Of a DNA stretch of 64,000 bases, positions 52,808 to 61,025 are shown piece by piece (within the stretch, counting starts at the first letter, position 1; the number at the start of each line of letters is the position of its first letter). A program made the translations under genes and the position numbers. Below the pieces are notes generated by a model. That model ran no database searches, was not told the origin of the DNA, and saw only the letters and a list, made by a program, of their open reading frames with translations. Origin of the DNA: Hyphomicrobiales bacterium (GTDB taxonomy: Bacteria > Pseudomonadota > Alphaproteobacteria > Rhizobiales > Beijerinckiaceae); the NCBI GenBank assembly GCA_930633525.1, contig CAKNFP010000001.1:372001-436000 (forward strand), in the 5' to 3' direction.

Positions 52808-53653
52808 AATATCGTAGCCCTCGCGGACCGGATTGCTCAGGGTTCCAATGCCCGGAACCGCGACTTCGATGATGTCGCCGGCCTGGAGGAACTCCGGCGG
52901 TTCGCGTGTCGAGCCGAAGCCTGATGGTGTTCCGGTTGCGATGACGTCGCCGGGCGCGAGCGGCGAAAACGTCGAGATATAGGCGATCAGCCATGGAATA
53001 TCGAAGATGAAGCGATCCAGCCCGATCGCCTGTTTGAGCACGCCATTGACCCGCGTCTCCAGCGTCAGGCCCGACGGAGCGGCCACGGCATCGGCCGTGA
53101 CCAGCCAGGGCCCGAACGATCCGCTACGGACGAAATTCTTGCCTGGGGTGAACTGGCTGGAATGCTTCTGCCAGTCTCGCACGCTGCCGTCATTGAAGCA
53201 GGCATAGCCACCGACATGCGCCATCGCTTCGGCGGGCGGGATTTGAAAGCCGGCCTTGCCGATCACCACTGCCACCTCGCCCTCGAAATCGAAACGGCTT
53301 GAGGTCGGGGGCTTGCAGAGGGGCTGCCCGTGCCCAACCAATGTGTCGGGATAGCGCGTGAACAGCAGCGGATAGTCCGGCGCCGGTTTGCCCTGTCGCG
53401 AGGGCTCGTGAAAATTCGTCGCGACGCAGAAAATCTTGCCCGGCGCGGGGATCGGTGGCAACAGCCGCACTTCTGAAAGCGAAACAGGCTCGCCGGCGAA
53501 GCCCGCGACATCGCCCTCGCCGAAACCTCCGGCGAGCCAGGCGGCCACCGAAGCGGGCGCGCCCGGGCCATCCCCCAGCGGGATGATCATGTCGTCCGCG
53601 TTGATGACGCCATACCCCTGAGCGTCTCCCGTCTCGTAGCTCGCCAGCCTCAT
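52805..53653 (-). CDS. Fumarylacetoacetate hydrolase family protein (2-keto-pentenoate hydratase/acylpyruvase-like)
   Basis: A 282-residue FAH-family protein. It has MRLASYETGDAQGYGVI at the N-terminus, ATNFHEPSR, metal ligands in FDFEGEVAVVIGKAG, GGYACFNDGSVRDWQ, and DVIATGTPSGFGSTR. These are features of longer members that act on ring-cleavage products. ATG 53653 follows GCGAGGG; a TTG at 53674 is also open. It is the first gene of the - strand operon, divergent from the GntR regulator. Confidence 0.93.
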   Translation of the reverse strand: MRLASYETGDAQGYGVINADDMIIPLGDGPGAPASVAAWLAGGFGEGDVAGFAGEPVSLSEVRLLPPIPAPGKIFCVATNFHEPSRQGKPAPDYPLLFTRYPDTLVGHGQPLCKPPTSSRFDFEGEVAVVIGKAGFQIPPAEAMAHVGGYACFNDGSVRDWQKHSSQFTPGKNFVRSGSFGPWLVTADAVAAPSGLTLETRVNGVLKQAIGLDRFIFDIPWLIAYISTFSPLAPGDVIATGTPSGFGSTREPPEFLQAGDIIEVAVPGIGTLSNPVREGYDI

Positions 53654-53713
53654 GAAGCCCTCGCTGATCGCCAATCGGCGGGACGATGCACGCGGATGAT
53701 GCGCAATGCAATA

Positions 53714-53725
53714 TTTTCGAAATTA
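53714..53725. promoter_or_regulatory. Candidate GntR operator in the FAH/GntR divergent region
   Basis: An exact TTTTCGAAATTA lies about 60 bases before the FAH start and 130 before the GntR start. It fits a site for autoregulation and control of the divergent operon. Confidence 0.7.
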
Positions 53726-53853
53726 ATCCACAAGTCTGATATTGTATATTGGCTTCCGATCTTGAACTGGAGTTTGCGATATGCGCACGCCCGCCATAAT
53801 CTGCCCGCGACGAACAGGATTCATCAGGTCACCCTCCTAGGAAGAACCCGGAA

Positions 53854-54567
53854 ATGGAAGCCGTGAAGGCAAAAGGTGAAACCCGTGCGGGTGATGTGCT
53901 CCTGCGCCTGCGCGAGGATATTCTCAGTTGCGTGCTGCCGCCGGGGGAGAAACTCAGATTCGACGCCCTGCGCGATCGCTACGAGGTCAGCTTCTCGACC
54001 TTGCGCGAAGCGCTGTCCCGCCTGACGGCCGAGCAACTCGTTACCTCGGAGGGACAGCGCGGCTTCATGGTGGCGCCGGTTTCTATCGCTGATCTGGTGG
54101 ACCTGACCAATGGCCGGGTTCTGATCGAGCGCGAGGCGCTGCGGCTGTCGATGCTGATGGGAGATGATACCTGGGAAGCCGGTATCCTTACGACCTACCA
54201 CCGCATGGACCGACTGCAAAGCCGTCTCGGAGAACAGTATTTCTTCGATTCCGGTTGGGTTCGGCTGCATGAGGCGTTCCATCTGTCACTCGTCGCCGCC
54301 TGCGGCTCGCCCGTGCTGCTCGACATCCGGCAAAAGATGTTCGAACGCGCACATCGCTATCGCCGGATGTCGTCGGTGTTCCGGACGCAGTGGCGCCCGA
54401 AGGACATCGAACACAAGGCGATCATGGACGCCGCTTTGGACCGCGAGCTGGTGGCGCTGGATTTGATTGAACGCCACATCCGGGAAACGACGGAAAACGT
54501 CATCAAATTTGCCGGGCACCTGTTCGAGGGCGGAAAAGCTTCTGCCGGGACCGCGGGCGCGGCCTGA
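53854..54567 (+). CDS. GntR-family transcriptional regulator (FCD domain)
   Basis: A 237-residue regulator. The winged helix-turn-helix covers LRFDALRDRYEVSFSTLREALSRLTAEQLV, and the FCD domain follows with LHEAFHLSLVAACGSPVLLDI and the metal-type residues EHKAIMDAAL. It sits between the divergent FAH/dioxygenase operon and the TctCBA operon. Copies of TTTTCGAAATTA near all three transcription units make it the likely regulator of the whole block. The start has CCTAGGAAGAACCCGGAA upstream. Confidence 0.92.
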   Translation: MEAVKAKGETRAGDVLLRLREDILSCVLPPGEKLRFDALRDRYEVSFSTLREALSRLTAEQLVTSEGQRGFMVAPVSIADLVDLTNGRVLIEREALRLSMLMGDDTWEAGILTTYHRMDRLQSRLGEQYFFDSGWVRLHEAFHLSLVAACGSPVLLDIRQKMFERAHRYRRMSSVFRTQWRPKDIEHKAIMDAALDRELVALDLIERHIRETTENVIKFAGHLFEGGKASAGTAGAA

Positions 54568-54657
54568 GCGAGCCGCGAAGCGCCGCCTTTCCCCGATCGC
54601 GATCGAGACGCCTGAGGGAGATCGCCCCGATCGCCCAGCATTCGGTGGCATTCAACA

Positions 54658-54687
54658 ATTACGAAATTAGTTGATTTTTCGAAATTT
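54658..54687. promoter_or_regulatory. Tandem candidate GntR operators upstream of tctC
   Basis: ATTACGAAATTA (54658-54669) and TTTTCGAAATTT (54676-54687) are near-matches to the word seen at 52778, 52796 and 53714, again spaced 18 bases apart. They lie about 75-100 bases before the TctC start. Confidence 0.65.
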
Positions 54688-54760
54688 GAGCTCTACGCCT
54701 TCATCAACAAGGAGGCGCCGGGGCGAGGGAACTCCGAGGCGCAGTTCGGGAGAAGAGACG

Positions 54761-55726
54761 ATGAAGGCATTGTTTTTCGCCGCCGCTCTGGCCATCGGGG
54801 CCGGTGCAGGCACCGCATCCGCGCAGACCTATCCGACAGGGCCGATCACGCTCCTTCACGGTTTCGCGCCGGGCGGCAGCGCCGATACCGTCGCGCGGCT
54901 GATCGCAGAGCCGCTCTCCAAGCGCCTGGGCGTTCCGGTCGTCGTCGAAACCAAGCCCGGCTCGGGCGGCAATCTGGCCGCCGCCGCCATCGCCGCCGCC
55001 AAGCCGACAGGCTATACGATCGGCCTCGTCACAGGCGGCCACGCGGTTTCCAAGGGGCTCTACAAGAAGCTGCCCTTCGATCCCGTCGAGGATTTCACCA
55101 TGCTTGGCACGGTGGTCGAGTATAACTTCGTGCTCGCCGTTCCGGCGACGAGCTCCGCCAAGACGCTGGGTGACTTGCTCGCTCAGGCCAAGGCCAAGCC
55201 GGGCGACATCAGCTTCGGCTCCGCCGGTATCGGCACGACGCACCATCTGGCTGGGCAATTGCTGGCCAGCATGGCTGGTGTCGAGCTGACCCATATTCCC
55301 TATCGCGGTGAGGGCGCGGCCATTACGGGCGTTCTGGGTGGCGAGATCCCGCTGATCATCGCCAGCCCGGTGACGCTGGAACCGCAAATCAAGGCCGGCA
55401 AGTTGCGAGCGCTGGCTGTCACCTCCAACCAGCGCTGGTCTGGGCTTCCGGATGTGCCAACAGTGGCAGAGGCCGGCATCAAGAACTTCAACGTCTCGAC
55501 CTGGTCCGGGATGCTCGGCCCCAAGGGATTGCCGGCGGATGTGCAAACCAAGCTCCATACCGAGTTGCTTGCCGTTCTCGCCATGCCCGAGGTCAGCGCG
55601 AAGATTGAGAAGGCCGTCGGCGGCGTGATCGTCACCAGCAGCGCGGACGAGATGAAGGCGCGCGTCGCGAGCGAAGCCGAGCGCTGGATCGGCGTGATCA
55701 AGGCAGCCGGCATCGAGCAGCAGTAA
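54761..55726 (+). CDS. Tripartite tricarboxylate transporter substrate-binding protein (Bug/TctC family)
   Basis: A 321-residue periplasmic Bug protein. It has a Sec signal peptide (MKALFFAAALAIGAGAGTASA) followed by YPTGPITLLHGFAPGGSADTVARLIA and VVVETKPGSGGNLAAAAIA, both family hallmarks, and HIPYRGEGAAITGVLGGEIPL. Bug proteins bind carboxylates, amides or aromatic acids. It is the first gene of a TctC-TctB-TctA operon. ATG 54761 follows GGGAGAAGAGACG; the frame is open to 54671 without coding signs. Confidence 0.94.
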   Translation: MKALFFAAALAIGAGAGTASAQTYPTGPITLLHGFAPGGSADTVARLIAEPLSKRLGVPVVVETKPGSGGNLAAAAIAAAKPTGYTIGLVTGGHAVSKGLYKKLPFDPVEDFTMLGTVVEYNFVLAVPATSSAKTLGDLLAQAKAKPGDISFGSAGIGTTHHLAGQLLASMAGVELTHIPYRGEGAAITGVLGGEIPLIIASPVTLEPQIKAGKLRALAVTSNQRWSGLPDVPTVAEAGIKNFNVSTWSGMLGPKGLPADVQTKLHTELLAVLAMPEVSAKIEKAVGGVIVTSSADEMKARVASEAERWIGVIKAAGIEQQ

Positions 55727-55735
55727 GATGCGCGC

Positions 55736-55762
55736 GGCCGCGCGACCGGCGCGGCCTTCTTT
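55736..55762 (+). terminator. Stem-loop with T-rich tail after tctC
   Basis: GGCCGCGC (55736-55743) pairs perfectly with GCGCGGCC (55749-55756) and is followed by TTCTTT. It may partly terminate transcription after TctC, giving more binding protein than membrane subunits. Confidence 0.5.
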
Positions 55763-55874
55763 CCATTCAGGCCACTTGTGACCCGCTCCATGGCGGATTG
55801 GAGCGCGGTTGGTGTCTCGCGCCCGCCGGGGCCGAACAGAACCGCGCCGGAGAAGCCTGCGGCAAGGAGTACCC

Positions 55875-56333
55875 ATGACCGAACTCTTCAGGAAACGCGA
55901 TGTCTGGAGCGGTGCCGCCATGGCGGCGACCGGGCTCGGCTTCCTTATGATGTCGTTCGACTACCCGATGGGAACCGGTCGCAATATCGGAGCCGGTGCC
56001 TTTCCCGCCATCGTCGCCGGGCTGCTCGTCCTGGTCGGTGTCGCCGTCGCCATTCGTGGAGCCCTGGAGCACGGCCAGCAGCTGAACTGGGTTTCGCTGA
56101 AGCCGTTCGCATTGATCATTGCTGCGATCGTCGCCTTCGCGGCGCTGCTTCCGAGCGCCGGATTCATCATGGCCACGGGGGTGCTGGTCGTTATCTGCGC
56201 CATGGCCCATCCGCAGTTCAGACCGCTCAACGCCTTCATCCTCGCTGCCGCCGTCATCGCCTTCGGAGCGGCGGTCTTCATCTATGGCCTCGGTCTGCCG
56301 ATCAAGCTGATCGGGCCGGCGCTGAGCTTCTGA
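55875..56333 (+). CDS. Tripartite tricarboxylate transporter small membrane subunit, TctB family
   Basis: A 152-residue protein with four hydrophobic segments, typical of TctB: FRKRDVWSGAAMAATGLGFLMMSFDYPMGTGRNIGAGAFP at the start, then alternating membrane stretches to IYGLGLPIKLIGPAL. CGGCAAGGAG lies before ATG 55875. It partners TctA, whose gene starts 12 bases after its stop. Confidence 0.9.
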   Translation: MTELFRKRDVWSGAAMAATGLGFLMMSFDYPMGTGRNIGAGAFPAIVAGLLVLVGVAVAIRGALEHGQQLNWVSLKPFALIIAAIVAFAALLPSAGFIMATGVLVVICAMAHPQFRPLNAFILAAAVIAFGAAVFIYGLGLPIKLIGPALSF

Positions 56334-56345
56334 CGGGTATCCGCA

Positions 56346-57845
56346 ATGGATCTGATCGCTAATCTGGCTATCGGCCTCGGCGCGGCCCTCACGCCGGCCA
56401 ATCTGATGTACTGCTTCATCGGCGCGCTGTTCGGGACGCTGATCGGCGTGCTGCCCGGTCTCGGCCCGGTCGCGACCATCTCGATGCTGCTCCCGCTGAC
56501 CTTCGGGCTCGACCCGACGGCCGCGATGATCATGCTGGCGGGAATCTTCTATGGCGCGCAATATGGCGGCTCGACCACCGCGATCCTGATAAACTTGCCT
56601 GGGGAGTCATCCTCCGTCGTCACGGCCCTGGACGGCCATCAACTGGCCCGCCAGGGCAAGGCCGGCACGGCGCTGGCGGTAGCGGCGCTGTCCTCGTTCC
56701 TTGCCGGAACGGTCGCGACCCTCATCATTGCCATCTTCGCGCCGCCGCTGGCCGAACTCGCCGTGCGCTTCACGGCGGTCGAATACTTCTCGCTGATGGT
56801 GCTGGGTCTCGTCGCCTCGATCGTCCTGGCGAACGGCGCGGTGCTTCACGCCATCGGCATGTGCCTCATCGGCCTGCTGCTCGGACTCATCGGCGCGGAT
56901 GTGAATTCCGGCGTCTCGCGCTTCACCTTTGGCATCCCCGAACTGGCGGACCGCGTCGATTTCGTCATCGTCGCGATGGGTCTGTTCGCGATCGCCGAGG
57001 TCATCCGGAACCTTGAGAATCCCGAGGAGCGTGAGATTTCGGTCGCGGCGGTACAGGGGCTGATGCCCAGCCGCAGCGATCTCAAGGAGATGGCCGCGCC
57101 GGCCGTGCGCGGCACGCTGCTGGGCTCGGTTCTCGGCATCCTGCCGGGTGGCGGTGCCATTCTCGCCTCCTTCGCCTCCTATGTGATGGAAAAGCGGATC
57201 GCGCGCCATCCGGAGCGCTTCGGCAAGGGCGCGATCGCAGGCGTCGCCGGACCGGAAGCCGCCAATAATGCGGGGGCGCAGACCTCGTTCATCCCGATGC
57301 TGACTCTGGGCATCCCCTCGAACCCGGTAATGGCGCTGATGATCGGCGCGATGATCATTCACGGGATCCAGCCCGGCCCTTCGGTCATGACCGAGCAGCC
57401 CGTGCTGTTCTGGGGCATCATCGCCTCGATGTGGATCGGCAACCTCTTCCTCGTCCTCCTCAACCTACCGCTGATCGGGATCTGGGCCAGCCTGTTGCGC
57501 GTGCCCTATCGCTACATCTTCCCGGTGATCATCTTCTTCAGCGTCATCGGAGTCTTCAGCGTCTCCAACAGTATATCCGACGTCTATCTCCTCGCATTAT
57601 TTGGAATCGTCGGTTATGTGCTGCTCCGCCTCGGAGGTGAGCCGGCCCCTTTGCTGCTCGGATTCATCCTCGGGCCGATGGTCGAAGAGTATTTCCGCCG
57701 CGCGCTGCAGATCTCGCGCGGAGATCCGACGATCTTCATGTCCCGTCCGGTCAGCGCGATCTTGCTTGGACTGGCCGCGTTGCTGATCCTCTCCATCGCC
57801 ATTCCGAGATTTCGACAGGGCCGCACAGAAGCGTTCCGCGAATAG
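56346..57845 (+). CDS. Tripartite tricarboxylate transporter large membrane subunit, TctA family
   Basis: A 499-residue membrane protein with about 11-12 hydrophobic segments. Family marks are the N-terminal LFGTLIGVLPGLGPVATISMLLPLTFGLDPTAAMIMLAGIFYGAQYGGSTTAIL and the later GTLLGSVLGILPGGGAILASF with NNAGAQTSFIPMLTLGIPS. These inverted-repeat glycine motifs form the substrate path of this Na+- or H+-coupled importer. The length is normal. Confidence 0.95.
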   Translation: MDLIANLAIGLGAALTPANLMYCFIGALFGTLIGVLPGLGPVATISMLLPLTFGLDPTAAMIMLAGIFYGAQYGGSTTAILINLPGESSSVVTALDGHQLARQGKAGTALAVAALSSFLAGTVATLIIAIFAPPLAELAVRFTAVEYFSLMVLGLVASIVLANGAVLHAIGMCLIGLLLGLIGADVNSGVSRFTFGIPELADRVDFVIVAMGLFAIAEVIRNLENPEEREISVAAVQGLMPSRSDLKEMAAPAVRGTLLGSVLGILPGGGAILASFASYVMEKRIARHPERFGKGAIAGVAGPEAANNAGAQTSFIPMLTLGIPSNPVMALMIGAMIIHGIQPGPSVMTEQPVLFWGIIASMWIGNLFLVLLNLPLIGIWASLLRVPYRYIFPVIIFFSVIGVFSVSNSISDVYLLALFGIVGYVLLRLGGEPAPLLLGFILGPMVEEYFRRALQISRGDPTIFMSRPVSAILLGLAALLILSIAIPRFRQGRTEAFRE

Positions 57846-57951
57846 ACGGCGACGGAAGATTGCGCCGCCACACTGCCACCGCGCCGCCAAATGCCGGCCG
57901 GCCTGGCATCGCCTCTACGCGTCTCTTCATTCAAGCCAAGGGAGGACTGAC

Positions 57952-59454
57952 ATGACAAAAGACACCGATAACCACATGCCTTCGCTAAGCCGCCGCGGAC
58001 TCATCCTGGGGTCCGCGGGCATGCTCGGCGCCGGCCTCGTCCCCGCGCGGGCATATGCGCAGGGCGCGGCTCCTGTCGCTGCCGGCGCCGTGCCGACCGG
58101 CAAGGATTTCATCCTGCGCGGCGGCATGGTCGTGACCATGGATCCGGCGATCGGGGACCTGCTCAAGGGCGATGTCCATGTCAAGGACGGCGCCATCGTG
58201 GCGATCGGACCGGATCTCGCGGCTCCGGGCGCCGAGATCATCGACGCCGATGGCATGATCGTCATGCCGGGTCTCGTCGAGACCCACTGGCATATGTGGA
58301 ACAACCTCTTCAAGAACCTGGTCAAGCAGGGGCGCGGCTATGTCGAGCTGAAGAACGGCCTCGGGCGCTTCCACGAGCCGGAGGATTTCTACAACGCCGT
58401 CCGGCTGGCGATGACCGAGGCGACCAATGCCGGCATCACCACCGTGATGAACTATGCCCACAACACGCTGACGCCCGCCCATGTCGATGCCGAGATCAAG
58501 GCCATGGTCGAAAGCGGCCTGCGCGGCCGCTATGCCTATGGTGGCGCCGATCCGACGCCCAAGGACAAGACGATGGACATCGCGGACGCCCTGCGCGCCA
58601 ACCGCGAATGGTTCTCCGGCAATCATGAATGGACTGGCCGCGTCGATTTCGGCTTCTCCACCCGCGCCCCCGGCGGCTTGCCCGATGTCTACGCGCAGGA
58701 GTTCAAGGCCGCGAAGGACAACGGCTTGCCGATCATCATGCACGGCGGCCAGTCGCCCGCGTTCAAGGTCCCGGTGGTCAAGCTCAATCAGGAGGGCTTC
58801 GTCGACAAGTCCACGATCTTCGTTCACTCCCTGCTCTTCACGGAAGAAGATCGCGCCATTCTCGCGAAGACCGGCGCCTCCAATTCGATGTCGCTGGGCA
58901 ACGAGTTCCCACACGGCCAGCGCAACGCGGGCGCGGCTGTGCGCCAGCAGATGCTGCTCCAGATCAAGGAAGGCGTGAATGTCTGCTTGTCCTTCGATGC
59001 GAGTTCGCTGAGCCGGACCTCGCTCTTCGAGCAGATGCGCCTCTGCTATGCGGTGCTGATGGGCGAGGCGGAGACGCCGACGGCCGCGATCCCGCGCGTC
59101 ACGCACACCCAGTGCATCGAGATGGCGACAATCAACGGCGCACGTGCTTTCGGCTTCGCGGATAAGTGCGGCACGCTGAGCCCCGGAAAGCGGGCGGACA
59201 TCATCATGCTGCGCGCCTCCGATCTCTCCATGGCACCCGTCGGGGAGTTGCACACCACGATCGTGCATGCGACCGACAATGCCAATGTCGACACCGTCAT
59301 CGTCGATGGCCGCTTCCTGAAGCGGGGCGGCAAGATCATCTCGGTCGATGTCGAGGAGGTCAGGCGCAAGGCCGTGGAATCGCTCTACCGCGTGCGCAAG
59401 CGCAGCGGCGCCGGCGACTTCGCGCCAGCGACGGACACAATGCCAAGATTCTGA
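57952..59454 (+). CDS. Amidohydrolase superfamily protein with Tat signal peptide
   Basis: A 500-residue metal-dependent amidohydrolase. The N-terminus has a twin-arginine signal (LSRRGLILGSAGMLGAGLVPARAYA), unusual for this cytosolic-dominated family. The catalytic domain has the H-x-H metal pair in VETHWHMWNN, later His in IIMHGGQSP and FVHSLLF, an Asp in CLSFDASSLSR, and the C-terminal LSPGKRADIIMLRA. It resembles the cytosine deaminase/chlorohydrolase branch that deaminates or dechlorinates ring compounds. GGGAGGACTGAC precedes the ATG. Export to the periplasm next to a TctABC importer suggests it releases the acid that is then imported (inference). Confidence 0.9.
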   Translation: MTKDTDNHMPSLSRRGLILGSAGMLGAGLVPARAYAQGAAPVAAGAVPTGKDFILRGGMVVTMDPAIGDLLKGDVHVKDGAIVAIGPDLAAPGAEIIDADGMIVMPGLVETHWHMWNNLFKNLVKQGRGYVELKNGLGRFHEPEDFYNAVRLAMTEATNAGITTVMNYAHNTLTPAHVDAEIKAMVESGLRGRYAYGGADPTPKDKTMDIADALRANREWFSGNHEWTGRVDFGFSTRAPGGLPDVYAQEFKAAKDNGLPIIMHGGQSPAFKVPVVKLNQEGFVDKSTIFVHSLLFTEEDRAILAKTGASNSMSLGNEFPHGQRNAGAAVRQQMLLQIKEGVNVCLSFDASSLSRTSLFEQMRLCYAVLMGEAETPTAAIPRVTHTQCIEMATINGARAFGFADKCGTLSPGKRADIIMLRASDLSMAPVGELHTTIVHATDNANVDTVIVDGRFLKRGGKIISVDVEEVRRKAVESLYRVRKRSGAGDFAPATDTMPRF

Positions 59455-59461
59455 GACGGAT

Positions 59462-59491
59462 GCCGACGCGGGCTGACACGCCCGCGTCGGC
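59462..59491 (+). terminator. Perfect 12-bp stem-loop after the amidohydrolase gene
   Basis: GCCGACGCGGGC (59462-59473) and GCCCGCGTCGGC (59480-59491) are perfectly complementary with a six-base loop, eight bases after the amidohydrolase stop. No T-run follows, but the stem is strong. It closes the TctCBA-amidohydrolase transcript. Confidence 0.7.
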
Positions 59492-59605
59492 GATTATCGC
59501 AGCTATCCGCTCCCACCATCGGACTGACAGCGAGCAGCGCAGGATTCCGGAGCTGATTTCGCGGATCGCTCACCACGCGCCGTGGGCGTGCCAACCGGAT
59601 AACAT

Positions 59606-59716
59606 TTCCGAAAGGCGTACATTCAGGCCGTGGTCGACCACTTCGAGGTCGATAACGGTGTGGTCCGCATCACTGGTGATAAAGCGTTCTCTGGAACCGG
59701 CCATCGCTCGCGCTGA
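59606..59716 (+). pseudogene. Remnant of a serine-recombinase C-terminus
   Basis: A frame that is closed by TAA at 59600 and ends at TGA 59714-59716 reads FRKAYIQAVVDHFEVDN, then GVVRITGDKAF. This resembles the last residues of large serine recombinases (a tyrosine-rich helix, then V-D-x-x-E-V-x-x-x-x-I-R-I-x-G). Only about 36 codons remain, ending 25 bases before the tRNA-Arg 3' end. No catalytic domain is left. Confidence 0.5.
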
Positions 59717-59741
59717 CGGTGTTCCCAGATGTGTACTGAAG

Positions 59742-59818
59742 TGGCGCGCCCGACACGATTCGAACGTGTGACCTTTGCCTTCGGAGGGCAACGCTCTATC
59801 CAGCTGAGCTACGGGCGC
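59742..59818 (-). tRNA. tRNA-Arg (anticodon CCG)
   Basis: A 77-nt cloverleaf on the - strand. The acceptor stem GCGCCCG/CGGGCGC has discriminator G and an encoded CCA. The D arm contains AGCTCAGCTGGATAGAGC, the anticodon stem TTGCC/GGCAA encloses CTCCGAA (anticodon CCG at 59782-59784), and the T arm is ACACG-TTCGAAT-CGTGT. It reads CGG arginine codons. The 3' end faces the recombinase remnant. Confidence 0.95.
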
Positions 59819-60040
59819 CTTCAGCCTGCAGGGCATAGCCCCCGACCTGGTAACGTGGCCGCAACCTAGCTCAGCCATGCCGTCTCTGTAAATGGGCTTT
59901 GTCGCAAATCGTCCTCGCCGAGGAACAAGCGTGCCGTGGCGCTGTTCCCTCCCTGTGGATTGTTGCGCCGGCTGGCGGCGATCAACCCTTGCGAGAACTC
60001 ACGCGGAGAGGGCGCTAGTTCCGCGCTTTCAGGAGGAACG

Positions 60041-60484
60041 ATGAAGAGCCAACTGCTCAACAATGCCGATGGACAACGCATCTTTGCGGTGGTGCTCGAG
60101 CAAGGCGACGAGGCGATGGCCTGTATCGAGCGCTTTGCCGCCGAAAATAATCTCTCAGGAGCCCAGGTCACGGCGATCGGCGCCTTCAGCAATGCGAGGC
60201 TCCAGTACTTCGATTGGGACAGTAAGGCCTATCTTGATATCCCTGTCGATGAACAGTCAGAAGTCGCGTCCCTTATCGGAGATATCGCCCTGTCTCCAGA
60301 GGGCAAGCCCGCGCTCCATCTCCACGCCGTGCTGGGACTGCGCGACGGTCGCGCGGTGGCCGGGCATTTCGCGTCTGGATCTGTCCGGCCAACGCTTGAG
60401 GTGCTGATCAGCGAGGCACCACGCCATTTGCAGAAGGCCTTCGATCCGCAATCCGGCCTCGCCCTCATCAAACCGCAGCCTTAA
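60041..60484 (+). CDS. PPC/DUF296 domain protein
   Basis: A 147-residue protein matching the plant-and-prokaryote-conserved (DUF296) domain: FAVVLEQGDEAMACIERFAAENN, SGAQVTAIGAFSNARLQYFD, and the His-containing ALHLHAVLGLRDGRAVAGHFASGSVRPTLEVLI. Bacterial members are small trimeric metal-binding proteins of unclear role; some are called DNA-binding by analogy with plant AT-hook proteins. AGGAGG precedes ATG 60041. It stands alone, with a convergent small gene after it. Confidence 0.9.
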   Translation: MKSQLLNNADGQRIFAVVLEQGDEAMACIERFAAENNLSGAQVTAIGAFSNARLQYFDWDSKAYLDIPVDEQSEVASLIGDIALSPEGKPALHLHAVLGLRDGRAVAGHFASGSVRPTLEVLISEAPRHLQKAFDPQSGLALIKPQP

Positions 60485-60495
60485 GCCGCTTCCGG

Positions 60496-60813
60496 CTAAT
60501 GCGCCCTGTGCTCGGCCGCATTGCGCTTGCGCGTCGCGGCCGCTTTCCTCGCCGAGGCCGAACGCTCGGCGGGGCTGCGGGAAGCCGCGGCCTTGCCACC
60601 GAGCTTCCCGCCTTTCTTGGCAGCCGCGTTCGTATCCGGCTTGCCCCGGCCGGAGCCGCTCTTGTTGCCGCCGCCGCTGTCCTTGTTCACGGTGGCCCAG
60701 GCACGCCGCTCGGCCTCTTTCTCGCCGACGCCACGGCTTTCGTAGCTTTCCTCGATATGTTCGGCCTTGCGTTTCTGCTTGTCGCTGTAGGCGGATTTAT
60801 CTCCGCGAGGCAT
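60496..60813 (-). CDS. Small basic KGG-like protein (often annotated plasmid stabilisation protein)
   Basis: A 105-residue, highly charged protein: PRGDKSAYSDKQKRKAEHIEESY, then RGVGEKEAERRAWATVNKDSGGG, then a Lys/Ala/Gly-rich tail (KKGGKLGGKAAASRSPAERSAS). The pattern is widespread in Alphaproteobacteria, often labelled plasmid stabilisation protein although usually chromosomal. The tail resembles histone-like or KGG-motif stress proteins. GGGAGAATGCC precedes the ATG. A DNA-binding or stress role is possible; function unproven. Confidence 0.75.
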   Translation of the reverse strand: MPRGDKSAYSDKQKRKAEHIEESYESRGVGEKEAERRAWATVNKDSGGGNKSGSGRGKPDTNAAAKKGGKLGGKAAASRSPAERSASARKAAATRKRNAAEHRAH

Positions 60814-61025
60814 GGCATTCTCCCTTGGATGTCGCCATCTTCCCGAAGAACGAATTTCGCGCTCGGCTGTTCCCCCCTTACGCGCCTTATTTCTCGGGGA
60901 TTGTTACGTGCGATGTGACAGGGTGCACCACACGCGACATTGGGGCGTGCCATTATCTCGGTCTATCATGGGAGCCCCGCGATCGGTCGAATCGCGCCTC
61001 CCTCAGCCTACGGGGCCCGTCGTCC

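Noticed and set aside
60496..60813. Literal plasmid stabilisation function for the KGG-like protein
   Set aside because: The name is inherited annotation; the gene sits beside dapE in chromosomal context with no partition or toxin partner.
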